64,000 bases of DNA from Pluralibacter gergoviae ATCC 33028 = NBRC 105706 (GCF_001598855.1 NZ_BCZS01000008.1:124001-188000), one strand, 5' to 3'. Positions 10,237 through 18,920 are shown, numbered from the stretch's first letter. The notes: generated by a model not told the origin, from the letters alone. A program made the numbers and translations.

Positions 10237-10546
10237 CATAGCGCCAGCAATAGCGCTGCATATCGATTTTTCCGCTCCCCGACACCTGAACGCCCTCCGA
10301 CAGCAGCGCCTGGCGCTGGCGCTGGAGATCCGGCCCGCTCAGCGAAATGGTTCCGCTGCGGTTAACGACGCGATGCCAGGGCAGCGATGACCCTTCCGGC
10401 AGACGCTTCAGCACGCCGCCCACCTGACGCGCCGCGCGCGGTGAGCCGGCCAGTCGGGCCACCTCGCCGTAGGTGGTGACGCAGCCTTCAGGGATGGCGG
10501 CGACGATTTGCCAGACCCGCTGGGGGAAAGAATCACTGGATTGCAT
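10232..10546 (-). CDS. atl: Atl (YbaZ), alkyltransferase-like DNA damage-binding protein
   Basis: A 104-residue member of the alkyltransferase-like family. The active-site motif PCHR of O6-alkylguanine transferases is PWHRVV here, so the acceptor cysteine is replaced by tryptophan, the family hallmark. Atl proteins bind O6-alkylguanine lesions without repairing them and flag them for nucleotide excision repair. ATG 10546 is preceded by GGAGAGG on the minus strand and is preferred over the more upstream frame opening at 10627. Confidence 0.92.
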   Translation of the reverse strand: MQSSDSFPQRVWQIVAAIPEGCVTTYGEVARLAGSPRAARQVGGVLKRLPEGSSLPWHRVVNRSGTISLSGPDLQRQRQALLSEGVQVSGSGKIDMQRYCWRYE

Positions 10547-10653
10547 AGCCTCTCCGCGCGTCAAAAGGCTAAGGATAAGCCAGGCGCAGGCCGATGTGAA
10601 GGCAGCGAAATCCCGAACAGTGCGCAATAAACCGCCATACGCGCGACGGCGGG

Positions 10654-10682
10654 TTGCAATTGCCGCCCCGCGCAGGGATAAT
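10654..10682 (+). promoter_or_regulatory. Promoter of ffs (4.5S RNA)
   Basis: TTGCAA (10654-10659), a 17-bp spacer and GATAAT (10677-10682), followed by a GC-rich discriminator as in stringently controlled promoters. The start would fall about 25 nt before the mature RNA end, leaving a leader for RNase P to remove. Confidence 0.75.
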
Positions 10683-10714
10683 GCGCCTGCGCGTTGGTTA
10701 ACAACGCTCTCAAT

Positions 10715-10828
10715 GGGGGCTCTGTTGGTTCTCCCGCAACGCTACTCTGTTCACCAGGTCAGGTCCGGAAGGAAGCAGCCAGGGCAGACGACGTGGGTGC
10801 CGGGATGTAGCTGGCAGGGCCCCCACCC
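10715..10828 (+). ncRNA. ffs: 4.5S RNA, RNA of the signal recognition particle
   Basis: The 114-nt sequence matches E. coli 4.5S RNA almost base for base. It begins GGGGGCTCTG and ends GGGCCCCCACCC, so the two ends pair in a long hairpin. The conserved apical domain with GGTCAGGTCCGGAAGGAAG contains the GGAA tetraloop that binds Ffh. It acts with Ffh to target ribosomes making membrane proteins to FtsY. Confidence 0.98.
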
Positions 10829-10905
10829 AATTCCGGGGCCTTCTCCGCTGTATATCCTCTCAATGCGCCAGCAATGGCAGACGCCCTCTGTGCATTCTTA
10901 TGCGG

Positions 10906-12129
10906 TTATCTCTTTCGCTGCGGTGCCTGAGCAATGATGCGCATATAGTCATCCAGTACATGCTCGCCGCAGTACTGGTTCATTTTCTTAAAAATGGCGT
11001 TACGCGAGGTTTTTTTACAGGGGCAGTGCTCTTTATTACGATGCGTGCTCAGGGAGCCATCTTTAATGGTGAAATTGGTCTCCAGCAGCGTTTCGGTGTT
11101 TTTCTCTTCCAGAAAAATGGTGTTTTCGTAGCCGCCGTGATGCGGCGTGACGGCAAAAGGATAGCCAATGGCGGATGCCTCGATGGCGACCTGGCCAACT
11201 CCTGCAACGAACAGATATTTATCGGTGTTCTTTTTCAAAAATTTGATCGTTTCTATTTCGCCGATAAACGCGCTGAGGGCGACGCCCTTTTTGACGAGGA
11301 AATCAACGATGCTGGCGCTCACTTCATCCTTGAAGTTTCCGGCGATTTCATAGGTTATCCCCATGAAGTTACATAAATCAACAAAGTTAATAATTGTCGG
11401 CAGTTTGTCTTTGGATAAGCGGGAGACGATTAACGCTTTTTGCTGATTTTTATATGACCATACGGGGGACGCAGGGAAAGAGAGCCAGTTCGGGATTATG
11501 CGGTAATTAGCGATGGTCGCCAGGCAGCGCCTTTCCGTGCTGGAGATAACGTAATCGACCTTGTTAACCTGCGCTGGCTCAAATTCAACTTCTTCATGAA
11601 TACAGATGCCGGTAAGGAAATCCGCGGTAAAAAAATCGTCGCTTAAATCGTGAAAGAGCTTTGTTGATTTAAATTGAAACTCAACCACATCGGGCTTTAC
11701 GACGGCCAGCAGCTGACAGAGATCTCCGGCAGATTCAGGCAGGGATAAGTTGCAGTACAGATTAACCTCATGCCTTAACTGGCAGTGATCGTTACTCTGC
11801 GTAATAAATACAGGTAAATAATTAAATTTCTTTAAGTATCTGGACAACTTATACAGCCGGCTTTCCACACCGCCGGTCGCCTGCAGATCTTTTATCACAA
11901 AGACAATTTTTTTAGACGCGGATTCGGAGAGGGTGCATAATGCTGCATCGTTGTTAAAAATATGCTTTTTGGTGTTGCTTTTTTTGATCCTGAACGTCAA
12001 AAAAGAGAGCAGCGTTACGCGGTCATAACCAATATGGCGGGTTATCTTAAATATTGAGAGACCAAAAAGTCTGTAATCGTACTTTAGGCCGATATTGCCA
12101 AATCCTTTTTTCTTAACAAATAAAGTCAT
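10906..12129 (-). CDS. Orphan GT-B type glycosyltransferase
   Basis: A 407-residue protein that looks like a GT-B glycosyltransferase of the GT1/GT4 type. An early IVFVIKDLQATGGVESRLYKL segment resembles the donor-domain glycine-rich loop, and the GVGQVAIEASAIGYPFAVT segment resembles the C-terminal nucleotide-sugar site. Residues 14-50 hold two FGLSIFKI / FLTFRIKK-like repeats, a feature of several capsule and LPS transferases. The gene is visibly more AT-rich than its neighbours, has a poor ribosome site and stands alone beside ffs, which suggests acquisition. Donor and acceptor sugars are unknown. Confidence 0.62.
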   Translation of the reverse strand: MTLFVKKKGFGNIGLKYDYRLFGLSIFKITRHIGYDRVTLLSFLTFRIKKSNTKKHIFNNDAALCTLSESASKKIVFVIKDLQATGGVESRLYKLSRYLKKFNYLPVFITQSNDHCQLRHEVNLYCNLSLPESAGDLCQLLAVVKPDVVEFQFKSTKLFHDLSDDFFTADFLTGICIHEEVEFEPAQVNKVDYVISSTERRCLATIANYRIIPNWLSFPASPVWSYKNQQKALIVSRLSKDKLPTIINFVDLCNFMGITYEIAGNFKDEVSASIVDFLVKKGVALSAFIGEIETIKFLKKNTDKYLFVAGVGQVAIEASAIGYPFAVTPHHGGYENTIFLEEKNTETLLETNFTIKDGSLSTHRNKEHCPCKKTSRNAIFKKMNQYCGEHVLDDYMRIIAQAPQRKR

Positions 12130-12749
12130 AATGTTATTCGGATGAAATATTCATGTGTTTTCGGGTATTGCTGGCGCATAAGAAGCATTCAGAACGTTGC
12201 AAAAATTCATCAATAGAATGATGGAATAGTCTTACTCTCTGATTTTTCTTATCTGCAATAAGCGCACAACAAAAATATTACATTCACAACAATAAGTTTG
12301 ACAATGTATGAATGTATCTGGGGCCGTTAGTTTCGCTCCACGCATTGATAAATTTTGCGCAATATAACATACGCGGAGATCAAGTAAAACGGGCCGACAG
12401 CAACATTACTGTCCCTCTAGTTATCAAGGCGCTATTTATCGGCGTCCGGCACAATATCGCGAGCGCATTAAATGCGCATTCGCTGTTTAAATAAATTTCG
12501 GCCCCGCGGTGTAAATCAATTCCATCTGCTAAACCTACAGCGCCCCTGTGAACGGCAGGCTCATGGCACCTTCGCCATCGCGGTAGCCTGCGCGGAATGT
12601 TATTGTCGCAGGCACTGCATCACGGGCACTGTCACCAGAATGTCATCGTTTTGTCACATAAAAAAGTCATAGTTTTCATGGCCGCGTGACGGCCAGAAGT
12701 AATAGCGCTTTTTACGGTTTAGCCGATTTATAACGCAGGACGTTACGTG
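12130..12749. other. Intergenic region without a convincing gene
   Basis: About 620 bp between the glycosyltransferase and the small overlapping gene pair. The left part is AT-rich and should hold the glycosyltransferase promoter. Short reading frames at 12312-12494 and 12472-12672 lack ribosome sites and recognisable content. I see no RNA gene or repeat in it. Confidence 0.6.
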
Positions 12750-12998
12750 ATGAGTACGACAGTATTAAATGTCAAAATTGAAAGTGAGCTTAAAGATGCG
12801 CTGCGGCAGTACGCCGAAGCGCGCAGCCAGACGCTCAGCGTGAGCGTAGAGGCTCTGCTGCGCCACGCGCTCGACGGCGCCGCCGGTGACGTTGTTGCAA
12901 CGGGCGACATCGACAGTCAGCATACGGAAGAAGACACCGCACCGCTGACGGCGAAAGAGCTGAAGGCCGTTCGCAAATTGCTGAAGAAAAAACGATGA
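12750..12998 (+). CDS. Small ribbon-helix-helix-like protein, possible antitoxin or repressor
   Basis: An 82-residue acidic protein. Residues 4-40 read as a beta strand (TVLNVKI) followed by two helices split near SQTLSV, the layout of the Arc/CopG ribbon-helix-helix DNA-binding fold. The tail is acidic and ends in a basic KKKR. An AGGA site at 12737-12740 could serve GTG 12747 or ATG 12750. The stop overlaps the start of the next gene (ATGA), so the two are translationally coupled. The pairing resembles a type II toxin-antitoxin or a repressor with its partner, but I do not recognise the family. Confidence 0.6.
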   Translation: MSTTVLNVKIESELKDALRQYAEARSQTLSVSVEALLRHALDGAAGDVVATGDIDSQHTEEDTAPLTAKELKAVRKLLKKKR

Positions 12999-13210
12999 AG
13001 CAGCCGCAGAGCGTTGCCGGCAGCTACGCCGAAGCCTGCGAGCTGCTCAGATCGGGGCAGGTCAAGCATGTTCTGCTTAACTGGGATATTGGCAGCGACG
13101 AGCTATTTCGCCTGGTCTCGGACTGGGGCGATACCGGCGCCAGAATCAAAAAGCAGGGCAATAACTTTATTATCTCACTGAAAGGATTTCCTGTTCCCCG
13201 CCAGCCGTGA
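12995..13210 (+). CDS. Small protein of unknown function coupled to the RHH gene
   Basis: A 71-residue basic protein whose ATG overlaps the stop codon of the preceding gene. No membrane segment or signal peptide is seen. The order of predicted elements is helix (YAEACELL), strand (HVLLNW), helix (DELFRLVSDWG), strand (ARIKKQ), strand (NFIISLKGF), so a compact alpha/beta domain is likely. It does not match a toxin family I can name. Its coupling to an RHH-like partner is the only functional clue. Confidence 0.5.
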   Translation: MKQPQSVAGSYAEACELLRSGQVKHVLLNWDIGSDELFRLVSDWGDTGARIKKQGNNFIISLKGFPVPRQP

Positions 13211-13222
13211 GCCGGCGGTTTA

Positions 13223-14647
13223 TTATATTATCTTCCTTGTCCGTAAATTATTCTGCTGACCGGTCAGTGATTCCCAGACCGGTCGCAGGGTGGTAAACGC
13301 TGACCGCAGATCAATATCGTGCTGGGTAAAGGGAAGGCGCAGCCAGCGGTCAAAGGCGCCGGAGAGGCCAAACCGCGTGCCGGTACCGAGATGAATGCCC
13401 GCACTTTCGGCCCTGGCGGCAAACCGCGTTGCCAGCATATCCGGCAGCTCCACCCAGAAAGAGAGGCCGCCCTCGGGCACCACGTAGCGCCACTCGGGGA
13501 AATATTCCGCCATCAGCGCGCTGCACATATCCCGGCGGCCTGCCAGCATTTTCCGCCTGGCGGGCAGCAGCCCTTCGGCATTATCCAGCAGCCAGCAGGC
13601 AGCCAGCTGCTCCAGCAGCGGCGACCCCAGATCCAGCGTGTCCCGGGCCTGTACCAGCGCGGCGATGGTCCGGGCTGAGGCGCGGATCCAGCCCAGCCGC
13701 AGGCCGCCCCAGAAACTCTTGCCGCACGATCCCAGCGTCACGATCGGCGCCTGGGGGTTAAAGGCCGCCAGCGGCGGCGGCGGGGGGGCGCTGTACCACA
13801 GATCGACCATCGTCTCGTCAATCACCAGCGCGGTTCGCGTGCGGGCCGCCAGATCGGCAACCCGCTGGCGGGTGGCGGCATCCATACAGCGGCCGGTCGG
13901 ATTGTGAAAATCCGGCATCAGGTAGGCCAGCCGCGGCGACGTCTGGGCAAACGCTGCCGTCAGGCCATCAACATCCCAGCCCGTGGGCGACAGCGGCACG
14001 CCGACCGGCCGGCACGATGCGCCTTCAATGGCGGCGATCGCCAGCGGATAGGTCGGATTCTCCACTACGGCGCGGTCGCCGGGGCCGGTCATCAGGCGCA
14101 GGATCAGCGCCAGACCGCTGACGGCGCCGTTGACCACCATGATCTCCTCAGGACCTGTCGGCAGCCCGCGTCCGGCGTAGCGGCGGGCAATCGCCTCCCG
14201 CAGGGCGGGGAGGCCCTGAGGATCGTAGCCGGTGCTGGCCAGGTGGCCTGGCAGCAGCGTCAGGGCGTGGGAATAGGCCTGATGGACCTCCGGACCGGCG
14301 CTCAGCGCGGCGGTAGAGAGATCGAGCATATCGCCTGCCGTCATTCGGGTTGGTATCTGCTGGCGGGCCGGCAGAACGATCCGCGATCCGCTGCCCTGGC
14401 GGCTGGTAATAAAGCCCTCATCCCGCAGATGGCCCAGCGCGCTGGCCACCGTCGTCCGGCTTACGCCCAGCGCGGTAGACAGCTCGCGTTCGCCGGGCAG
14501 GCGGCTGTCGATAGCCAGCCTGCCGTCGAGGACCAGCAGGCGCAGCGCGTCGGCGAGCTGGCGCCAGCGCGGCGTGCGGGCGTTCGTTTCCTGCCAGTGG
14601 CCCAGCAGGCTCACCAGCGATTGGGATCCGGATCGGCGTAATACCAT
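13223..14647 (-). CDS. MocR/GntR-type regulator with aminotransferase-like domain (YczR type)
   Basis: A 474-residue MocR-family regulator. An N-terminal GntR winged helix-turn-helix spans about 25-92 (RELSTALGVSRTTV is the recognition region). A fold-type I aminotransferase-like domain follows, with NP at 249-250, D277 and the PLP lysine K310 in GSCGKSFWG. These proteins use PLP or PLP adducts as effectors and often control a divergent neighbour. Here the neighbour is a YczE-type membrane protein, the known partner of the YczR subgroup. A 33-bp direct repeat in the shared promoter fits MocR operators. Confidence 0.87.
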   Translation of the reverse strand: MVLRRSGSQSLVSLLGHWQETNARTPRWRQLADALRLLVLDGRLAIDSRLPGERELSTALGVSRTTVASALGHLRDEGFITSRQGSGSRIVLPARQQIPTRMTAGDMLDLSTAALSAGPEVHQAYSHALTLLPGHLASTGYDPQGLPALREAIARRYAGRGLPTGPEEIMVVNGAVSGLALILRLMTGPGDRAVVENPTYPLAIAAIEGASCRPVGVPLSPTGWDVDGLTAAFAQTSPRLAYLMPDFHNPTGRCMDAATRQRVADLAARTRTALVIDETMVDLWYSAPPPPPLAAFNPQAPIVTLGSCGKSFWGGLRLGWIRASARTIAALVQARDTLDLGSPLLEQLAACWLLDNAEGLLPARRKMLAGRRDMCSALMAEYFPEWRYVVPEGGLSFWVELPDMLATRFAARAESAGIHLGTGTRFGLSGAFDRWLRLPFTQHDIDLRSAFTTLRPVWESLTGQQNNLRTRKII

Positions 14648-14651
14648 GTTC

Positions 14652-14698
14652 AGTCCACTTTTATATAACTGGCCATTAATTATAAGTCCATTTTTAAC
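14652..14698. promoter_or_regulatory. Direct repeat, probable MocR operator between yczR and yczE
   Basis: AGTCCACTTTTATA at 14652-14665 and AGTCCATTTTTAAC at 14685-14698 are direct repeats 33 bp apart, about three helical turns. MocR regulators such as GabR bind direct repeats with similar spacing. The repeats lie just before the yczR start and upstream of yczE. Confidence 0.6.
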
Positions 14699-14735
14699 GA
14701 TGATGTGCTTATCCGCAACGGTTAATGAGGTTTCT

Positions 14736-15350
14736 ATGCTGCGTCGTCTGGTTCAACTCTATGCTGGCCTGTGCCTGTACGGTATCTCTATCGCGATGTA
14801 TATCCGCGCCAGCCTCGGCGCCGATCCCTGGGACGTTTTTCACATTGGCGTGGCTAACCACATGGCTCTGAGCGTCGGCGCGGTGCTGATCGTCACCGGC
14901 GCGCTGGTGCTGCTGCTGTGGATCCCGATGCGGCAAAAGCCGGGGCTGGGCACGGTCAGCAACGTCATTGTGCTGGGACTGGCGGCAGATGCGACGCTCG
15001 CGGTGCTGCCCCAGGCTTCGGCCCTGATTTTCCAGGCCCTCCTGCTGCTGGCGGCGGTAGTGCTGAATGCGCTGGCCACCGCGATGTACATCGGGGCGGG
15101 TTTCGGTCCCGGTCCGCGCGACGGGCTGATGACCGGGCTGCACGCGAGAACCGGCTGGTCCATCCGGCTTATTCGGACGGCCATCGAAGTGGCGGTGCTG
15201 GCGGTGGGCTTTCTGCTGGGCGGGCCGGTGGGGATCGGCACCCTGATTTATGCTCTGGCTATCGGGCCGCTGATCCAGTTCTTCCTGCCCTGGTTCACCG
15301 CCGGCCGCGCGGCGAACGGGCGGGCGGAGAGAGCAAAAGCCGCGGGCTAA
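14736..15350 (+). CDS. YczE-type integral membrane protein
   Basis: A 204-residue polytopic inner-membrane protein with about five hydrophobic segments. The conserved motif SLGADPWDVFH follows the first helix and a related GFGPGPRDGL lies later, as in the YczE/YitT-like family. TGAGG just upstream supports ATG 14736; the frame is open further upstream but that part overlaps yczR. The C-terminus is basic. The transported or sensed compound is unknown. Its divergent MocR partner suggests control by a PLP-linked amino compound. Confidence 0.82.
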   Translation: MLRRLVQLYAGLCLYGISIAMYIRASLGADPWDVFHIGVANHMALSVGAVLIVTGALVLLLWIPMRQKPGLGTVSNVIVLGLAADATLAVLPQASALIFQALLLLAAVVLNALATAMYIGAGFGPGPRDGLMTGLHARTGWSIRLIRTAIEVAVLAVGFLLGGPVGIGTLIYALAIGPLIQFFLPWFTAGRAANGRAERAKAAG

Positions 15351-15396
15351 GGGCGGGAGGGGGTTGCAGTTTGCCGCGCCCGGGATTATATTATCG

Positions 15397-15418
15397 CAAT
15401 GTTATACAGTAACAATTG
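15397..15418. promoter_or_regulatory. Zur-like box upstream of rpmE2
   Basis: TGTTATACAGTAACA (15400-15414) is an imperfect dyad close to the Zur core TGTTATA-n-TATAACA. It lies 10 bp before the L31B start region. Zur repression of this gene pair is known in E. coli (ykgMO); its use here is inferred. Confidence 0.65.
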
Positions 15419-15427
15419 AGGTAAGCC

Positions 15428-15688
15428 ATGAAACCGGGTATCCATCCGGAATACCGTCCGGTGGTGTTTCACGACACCAGCGCGGACGTCTATTTCAAAA
15501 TCGGATCGACCATTAAAACCGAGCGCGTCATTGAGTTCGAAGGGGAGACCTATCCCTATGTAACTCTCGATGTCTCTTCCCAGTCACACCCTTACTACAC
15601 CGGGAAACAGAAAACCTTCGCCACCGAAGGCAGCGCCGCGCGATTTAAAGCGCGCTTTGGCGGTTTCCTTAACGCGAAGCGGAGCTAA
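15428..15688 (+). CDS. rpmE2: Ribosomal protein L31 type B (zinc-independent)
   Basis: An 86-residue L31 paralogue of the C-minus type: no cysteine is present, so it cannot bind the structural zinc of ordinary L31. It matches E. coli YkgM. Under zinc starvation such paralogues replace zinc-binding L31 on the 50S subunit and free the metal. The gene sits behind a Zur-like box and only 2 bp before rpmJ2, forming a two-gene zinc-sparing operon. Confidence 0.93.
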   Translation: MKPGIHPEYRPVVFHDTSADVYFKIGSTIKTERVIEFEGETYPYVTLDVSSQSHPYYTGKQKTFATEGSAARFKARFGGFLNAKRS

Positions 15689-15690
15689 TC

Positions 15691-15831
15691 ATGCAGGTGC
15701 TGAATTCTCTCAAAACGGCAAAAAATCGTCATCCGGACTGCCAGATCGTCAGGCGCAAAGGCCGCCTGTACGTTATCTGCAAGACTAATCCCCGCTTTAA
15801 GGCCGTTCAGGGGCGTAAAAAACGGCGCTAA
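15691..15831 (+). CDS. rpmJ2: Ribosomal protein L36 type B (zinc-sparing)
   Basis: A 46-residue protein starting [11 protein letters not shown] and ending QGRKKRR, nearly identical to E. coli YkgO. It lacks the full zinc-ribbon ligand set of standard L36. It follows rpmE2 by 2 bp and shares its likely Zur control. Its stop codon overlaps that of the convergent GNAT gene by 4 bp. Confidence 0.93.
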   Translation: MQVLNSLKTAKNRHPDCQIVRRKGRLYVICKTNPRFKAVQGRKKRR

Positions 15832-16538
15832 CGGGCCTGCTTTCGCCAACTTTCCAGGGTTGTCCTCTGCTTGCCGTCGCTGTCAAAATTATCGACGGCA
15901 AGCCATTTCCTCATTGCGCTATCCACCTGCGGCCATTCGCCGTCGAGAATTGAAAACCAGTCGGTGTCGCGGCTGCGTCCCTTAACTACCACGGCCTGAC
16001 GAAAGCGCCCTTCATACTGAAAGCCGAGGCGCAGCGCGGCGCGGCGGGAAGGTTCATTCAGCGCGTCGCACTTCCACTCGTAGCGGCGATAGCCCAGCGT
16101 GTCGAAGGCGTAGCGCATCAGCAGCCAGTGCGCTTCGGTAGAGAGCGCTGTACCGCTCATCAGCGGCGAAAAGTGGACATAGCCCACTTCAATAACGCCA
16201 TTTGCGGGATCGATACGCATCAGCGACAGAGAACCCACCGGCCGCTGGGTCTGCAGATCAATCACCGCATAATGAACGGGGTCCTCAAGCGCCTCTACGC
16301 TTTTGACCCATGCGAGGTAGGTTTCCGGCCGCGTGTCGGCCTCCCGCGGCAGCCAGGTCCAGCCGCGGCTATCCGCGGCGAGCTGATAGGCCTGAAACAG
16401 CGCCAGAGCGTGTTTACTGCTGAGAGGTTCGAGGCGGCACCGCTGCCCCTCAAGAATAATGCGCTGCGGGCGTGGGCGCGGCTGCCAGTCCGGCAATAGA
16501 GGCCCCACGGGCTGCCCGAATGGATTGACTTCACTCAT
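15828..16538 (-). CDS. GNAT-family N-acetyltransferase (RimJ/RimL type)
   Basis: A 236-residue GNAT protein of the larger, RimJ/RimL-like kind. The order is a beta-strand-rich N-terminal part, the [11 protein letters not shown] strand, the acetyl-CoA region around [18 protein letters not shown], and [17 protein letters not shown], the typical motif B. GAGGAG twelve bases before ATG 16538 decides the start; 16 further residues are possible. The target (a protein N-terminus or an amino compound) cannot be told from the sequence. It ends against rpmJ2. Confidence 0.82.
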   Translation of the reverse strand: MSEVNPFGQPVGPLLPDWQPRPRPQRIILEGQRCRLEPLSSKHALALFQAYQLAADSRGWTWLPREADTRPETYLAWVKSVEALEDPVHYAVIDLQTQRPVGSLSLMRIDPANGVIEVGYVHFSPLMSGTALSTEAHWLLMRYAFDTLGYRRYEWKCDALNEPSRRAALRLGFQYEGRFRQAVVVKGRSRDTDWFSILDGEWPQVDSAMRKWLAVDNFDSDGKQRTTLESWRKQAR

Positions 16539-16597
16539 CGCTGTCTCCTCACGTGAACTGTTTTGATAGTAACACGGAAGGTGCACGCGCTTTTTGA

Positions 16598-17065
16598 TCA
16601 GGCGTTTTCGGCGCGGGCGAGGGTAAAGATATCGTAAAACGACAGCTCGCCTTTACTCGCGATCATTTTGCGCAGCTGCGCCTTTTGCGCCTGCGCCACG
16701 CGCGGTGAGTCGAGTATGGTGTCAATGAGGGCCGGGGGCACAAAGCGTGTGTTGTACCACTCACCGTTGTAGCATACGCGCAGGTCCAGCACGTCGATAT
16801 CTTCATAGCGATAGCGCGGGGCGACGTCAAAAAAGAAAAAGCCGTTCAGCAGGATAAACAGCACCACTAAAAGCCAGACGGAGTCTTCAAGGGTTTCGGA
16901 ACGCTGCATCACGATGAACGTCGCCAGAAACCCCAGGTACATGGCAAGGCAGAGCCACGGAAAGCGGCGAAGAAAGCTGATGCTAAAGCGTGGGCGATTG
17001 TCGCGCTTTTCGCGGAGGTTCAGTTCGTCAATGGTGTCGGTCAGCAGCCGCCGGATCTCGCTCAT
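16598..17065 (-). CDS. ylaC: YlaC, two-helix inner-membrane protein
   Basis: A 155-residue protein matching E. coli YlaC. Two adjacent transmembrane segments (about residues 33-50 and 60-78) are followed by a cytoplasmic domain with the segment [20 protein letters not shown]. Its role is not known. It lies upstream of maa as in E. coli. Confidence 0.9.
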   Translation of the reverse strand: MSEIRRLLTDTIDELNLREKRDNRPRFSISFLRRFPWLCLAMYLGFLATFIVMQRSETLEDSVWLLVVLFILLNGFFFFDVAPRYRYEDIDVLDLRVCYNGEWYNTRFVPPALIDTILDSPRVAQAQKAQLRKMIASKGELSFYDIFTLARAENA

Positions 17066-17161
17066 GGTTATCCTCTGTAAAAGCGGAATACAGGAGCCGC
17101 CATTTTACGTTGCGCAAGAGGGAGCGAAAAGTAACAGTCAGGTAACAGAAAAGCATAACAG

Positions 17162-17716
17162 TCACGCCAGCATTTTCAGTACCCGGGCCGGATTTCCGCC
17201 GACCACGGCGTTTGCCGGGACGTCTTTCACGACCACTGCACCGGAGGCGATAACCGCATTATCGCCAATCGTGACGCCGGGGTTAATGACCGCCCGACCG
17301 CCTACCCAAACGTTGTTGCCGAGGGTGACAGGCTTGCCGTACTCAACGCCGCTGATGCGCGCCTGGGCCTCAAGCGGATGCGTGGCGGTATAGATGTGCA
17401 CGCCGGGGGCCAGCATGCAGTTGTCGCCAATGCGAATAGGGCAGACGTCGAGCATGACGCAGTCAAAATTAGCGTAGAAGTTTTTCCCGAGGAATATGTT
17501 GTAGCCGTAGTCGCAGCGGAATGCTGGCTCAATATAGCTTCCCTCACCCTGGCCAAGAAGCTCTTGAAGCAGCGTTACGCGCAGCGCTTTCTCGTGTGGA
17601 GCAGAATGGTTGTACTGGTGAATAATTTGCCTTGCCCGCAGCCGATCGGCGCGCAACACTTCATCGCCCGGGTTATAAGGCTCACCGGCGATCATCTTCT
17701 CTTTTTCCTGACTCAT
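17162..17716 (-). CDS. maa: Maa, maltose O-acetyltransferase
   Basis: A 184-residue left-handed beta-helix acetyltransferase of the hexapeptide family, similar to E. coli Maa (183). An N-terminal Mac domain (about 5-58) precedes the repeats. The catalytic histidine lies in the YTATHPLEA segment. It acetylates maltose and other sugars with acetyl-CoA. GGAG before ATG 17716 supports the start. It is followed at a distance by hha and tomB on the same strand. Confidence 0.94.
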   Translation of the reverse strand: MSQEKEKMIAGEPYNPGDEVLRADRLRARQIIHQYNHSAPHEKALRVTLLQELLGQGEGSYIEPAFRCDYGYNIFLGKNFYANFDCVMLDVCPIRIGDNCMLAPGVHIYTATHPLEAQARISGVEYGKPVTLGNNVWVGGRAVINPGVTIGDNAVIASGAVVVKDVPANAVVGGNPARVLKMLA

Positions 17717-17863
17717 GTGACTCTCCTCTTAGCGGGAGATCACTTTAGCCCTTCCGGGCTGAACGGGTAACGTTCCCTCTATGGCGACGTGATCGCCATC
17801 ACAGAGCTTCAATCTCGTACTTTCCACATACTGTCTCAGAGGGGAGGAACCGGGTGGGGAGCG

Positions 17864-18082
17864 TTAACGTATAAATTTCCATACCGACGTTGGGATCTTG
17901 TCATAGAGTTTATTCATCGTCAGCTCCGCAAGGCGGTGATCGGCTGCTGAGTAAAAAACCGCCAGTTCATTATCGGAAAGTTCATACTTATTTTTTTCGA
18001 TGACGCGTTCAAGCGTATCAATACTCTGACAGCGCCTTAAACGCATCAGATAATCCGTTTTCGTTAAAGCTTTATCTGACAT
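17864..18082 (-). CDS. hha: Hha, nucleoid-associated H-NS partner
   Basis: A 72-residue protein nearly identical to E. coli Hha. It binds H-NS and helps to silence AT-rich horizontally acquired DNA, including fimbrial and virulence genes. The ATG at 18082 gives [15 protein letters not shown]; five extra in-frame residues lie upstream. It is the second gene of tomB-hha, 27 bp after tomB. The AT-rich regions in this window at 10.9-12.7 kb and 60.4-61.2 kb are plausible H-NS/Hha targets (inference). Confidence 0.97.
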   Translation of the reverse strand: MSDKALTKTDYLMRLRRCQSIDTLERVIEKNKYELSDNELAVFYSAADHRLAELTMNKLYDKIPTSVWKFIR

Positions 18083-18109
18083 AACTTCACCTTCCATTTA
18101 TCATATTTT

Positions 18110-18484
18110 TCAACAAGAGAGACTAACAGGATTAGCACGGCTGGCGTTTATGAAACAGCGGAAAAGTCGGTTTCCAGATTTTCGCCATTTCTGTAAATCA
18201 TCAGCATTAATGCCATAGTTACTGAACAGCATAAAGGTGTCGTCCAGATACTCATCAATTTGTGCGATCAATTTATCGTCTTCGTTATACTTAATTTTGT
18301 AATTAAGTGCGAAGGTAGCAATGTGTTCAATCAATTCGTTAAGTTGAAGGTTGATTGCGGCCGTAGGGTCATTGACCCAGCCTGCACCGTTCTCTTCAAG
18401 GTTAACAAGGCAGTCATGATACAGGGTTTCACAGAGAAATTTAAGCTGTGCGAGATCATGTCTTTTTGGCGAATATTCGTCCAT
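18110..18484 (-). CDS. tomB: TomB, Hha toxicity modulator
   Basis: A 124-residue acidic protein, the E. coli TomB (YbaJ) length, starting MDEYSPKRHDLAQLK. It lowers Hha toxicity and affects biofilm formation; the pair has been described as toxin-antitoxin-like. The conserved cysteine C18 in KFLCETLYHDC, linked to Hha oxidation in E. coli, is present. It lies directly upstream of hha. Confidence 0.96.
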   Translation of the reverse strand: MDEYSPKRHDLAQLKFLCETLYHDCLVNLEENGAGWVNDPTAAINLQLNELIEHIATFALNYKIKYNEDDKLIAQIDEYLDDTFMLFSNYGINADDLQKWRKSGNRLFRCFINASRANPVSLSC

Positions 18485-18920
18485 AACGCATCCCCTTATC
18501 ATTAAGTCGTAAACACGGTGTGGGATGGATACTGCTGTCTGACCGGGAACAAACGCTGTAAAACTGATGTTCTAACTATAATATACTCCGAAAAAGATTT
18601 CACCGCGCTATTACGAAAAATTACAATTAGCGCTATTCGCCGCAGATCGATTTATAAATAAGGTACTGTATTTAATGTTTAATTCAGACAATAAGTGAAA
18701 TACTACAGCAATGCTTCTTATTTTTCATAGGGTTAAGTAAAGCACATCGACGGTTGGCGTAAAGCTTCCTTCCTCGCACCCGCTTAAAATTGAGAGCATT
18801 CTTAACCAACAGTTGGGCCAATTACTGCGATTGGCATTAGCGATATGCCGGCGCTTATATAACCTAAAAAAAGCGTTAAATTAAATCACACGTCTGACGC
18901 CGCTTTCAGCAGATGAAAGA
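18485..18920. other. AT-rich intergenic region between tomB and acrB
   Basis: About 440 bp with no convincing reading frame. It should contain the tomB-hha promoter reading leftwards; an AT-rich stretch around 18580-18590 could be its -10 region. I see no clear RNA gene or repeat. Confidence 0.55.

Noticed and set aside
12312-12672. Two short open frames between the glycosyltransferase and the small gene pair
   Set aside because: No ribosome-binding sites, no recognisable content and uneven composition. Treated as intergenic.
12995-13210. Resemblance of the 71-residue protein to the C-terminal half of TusA/SirA proteins
   Set aside because: The spacing of a few residues is similar, but the defining CPxP motif is absent and the match is too weak to name a family.
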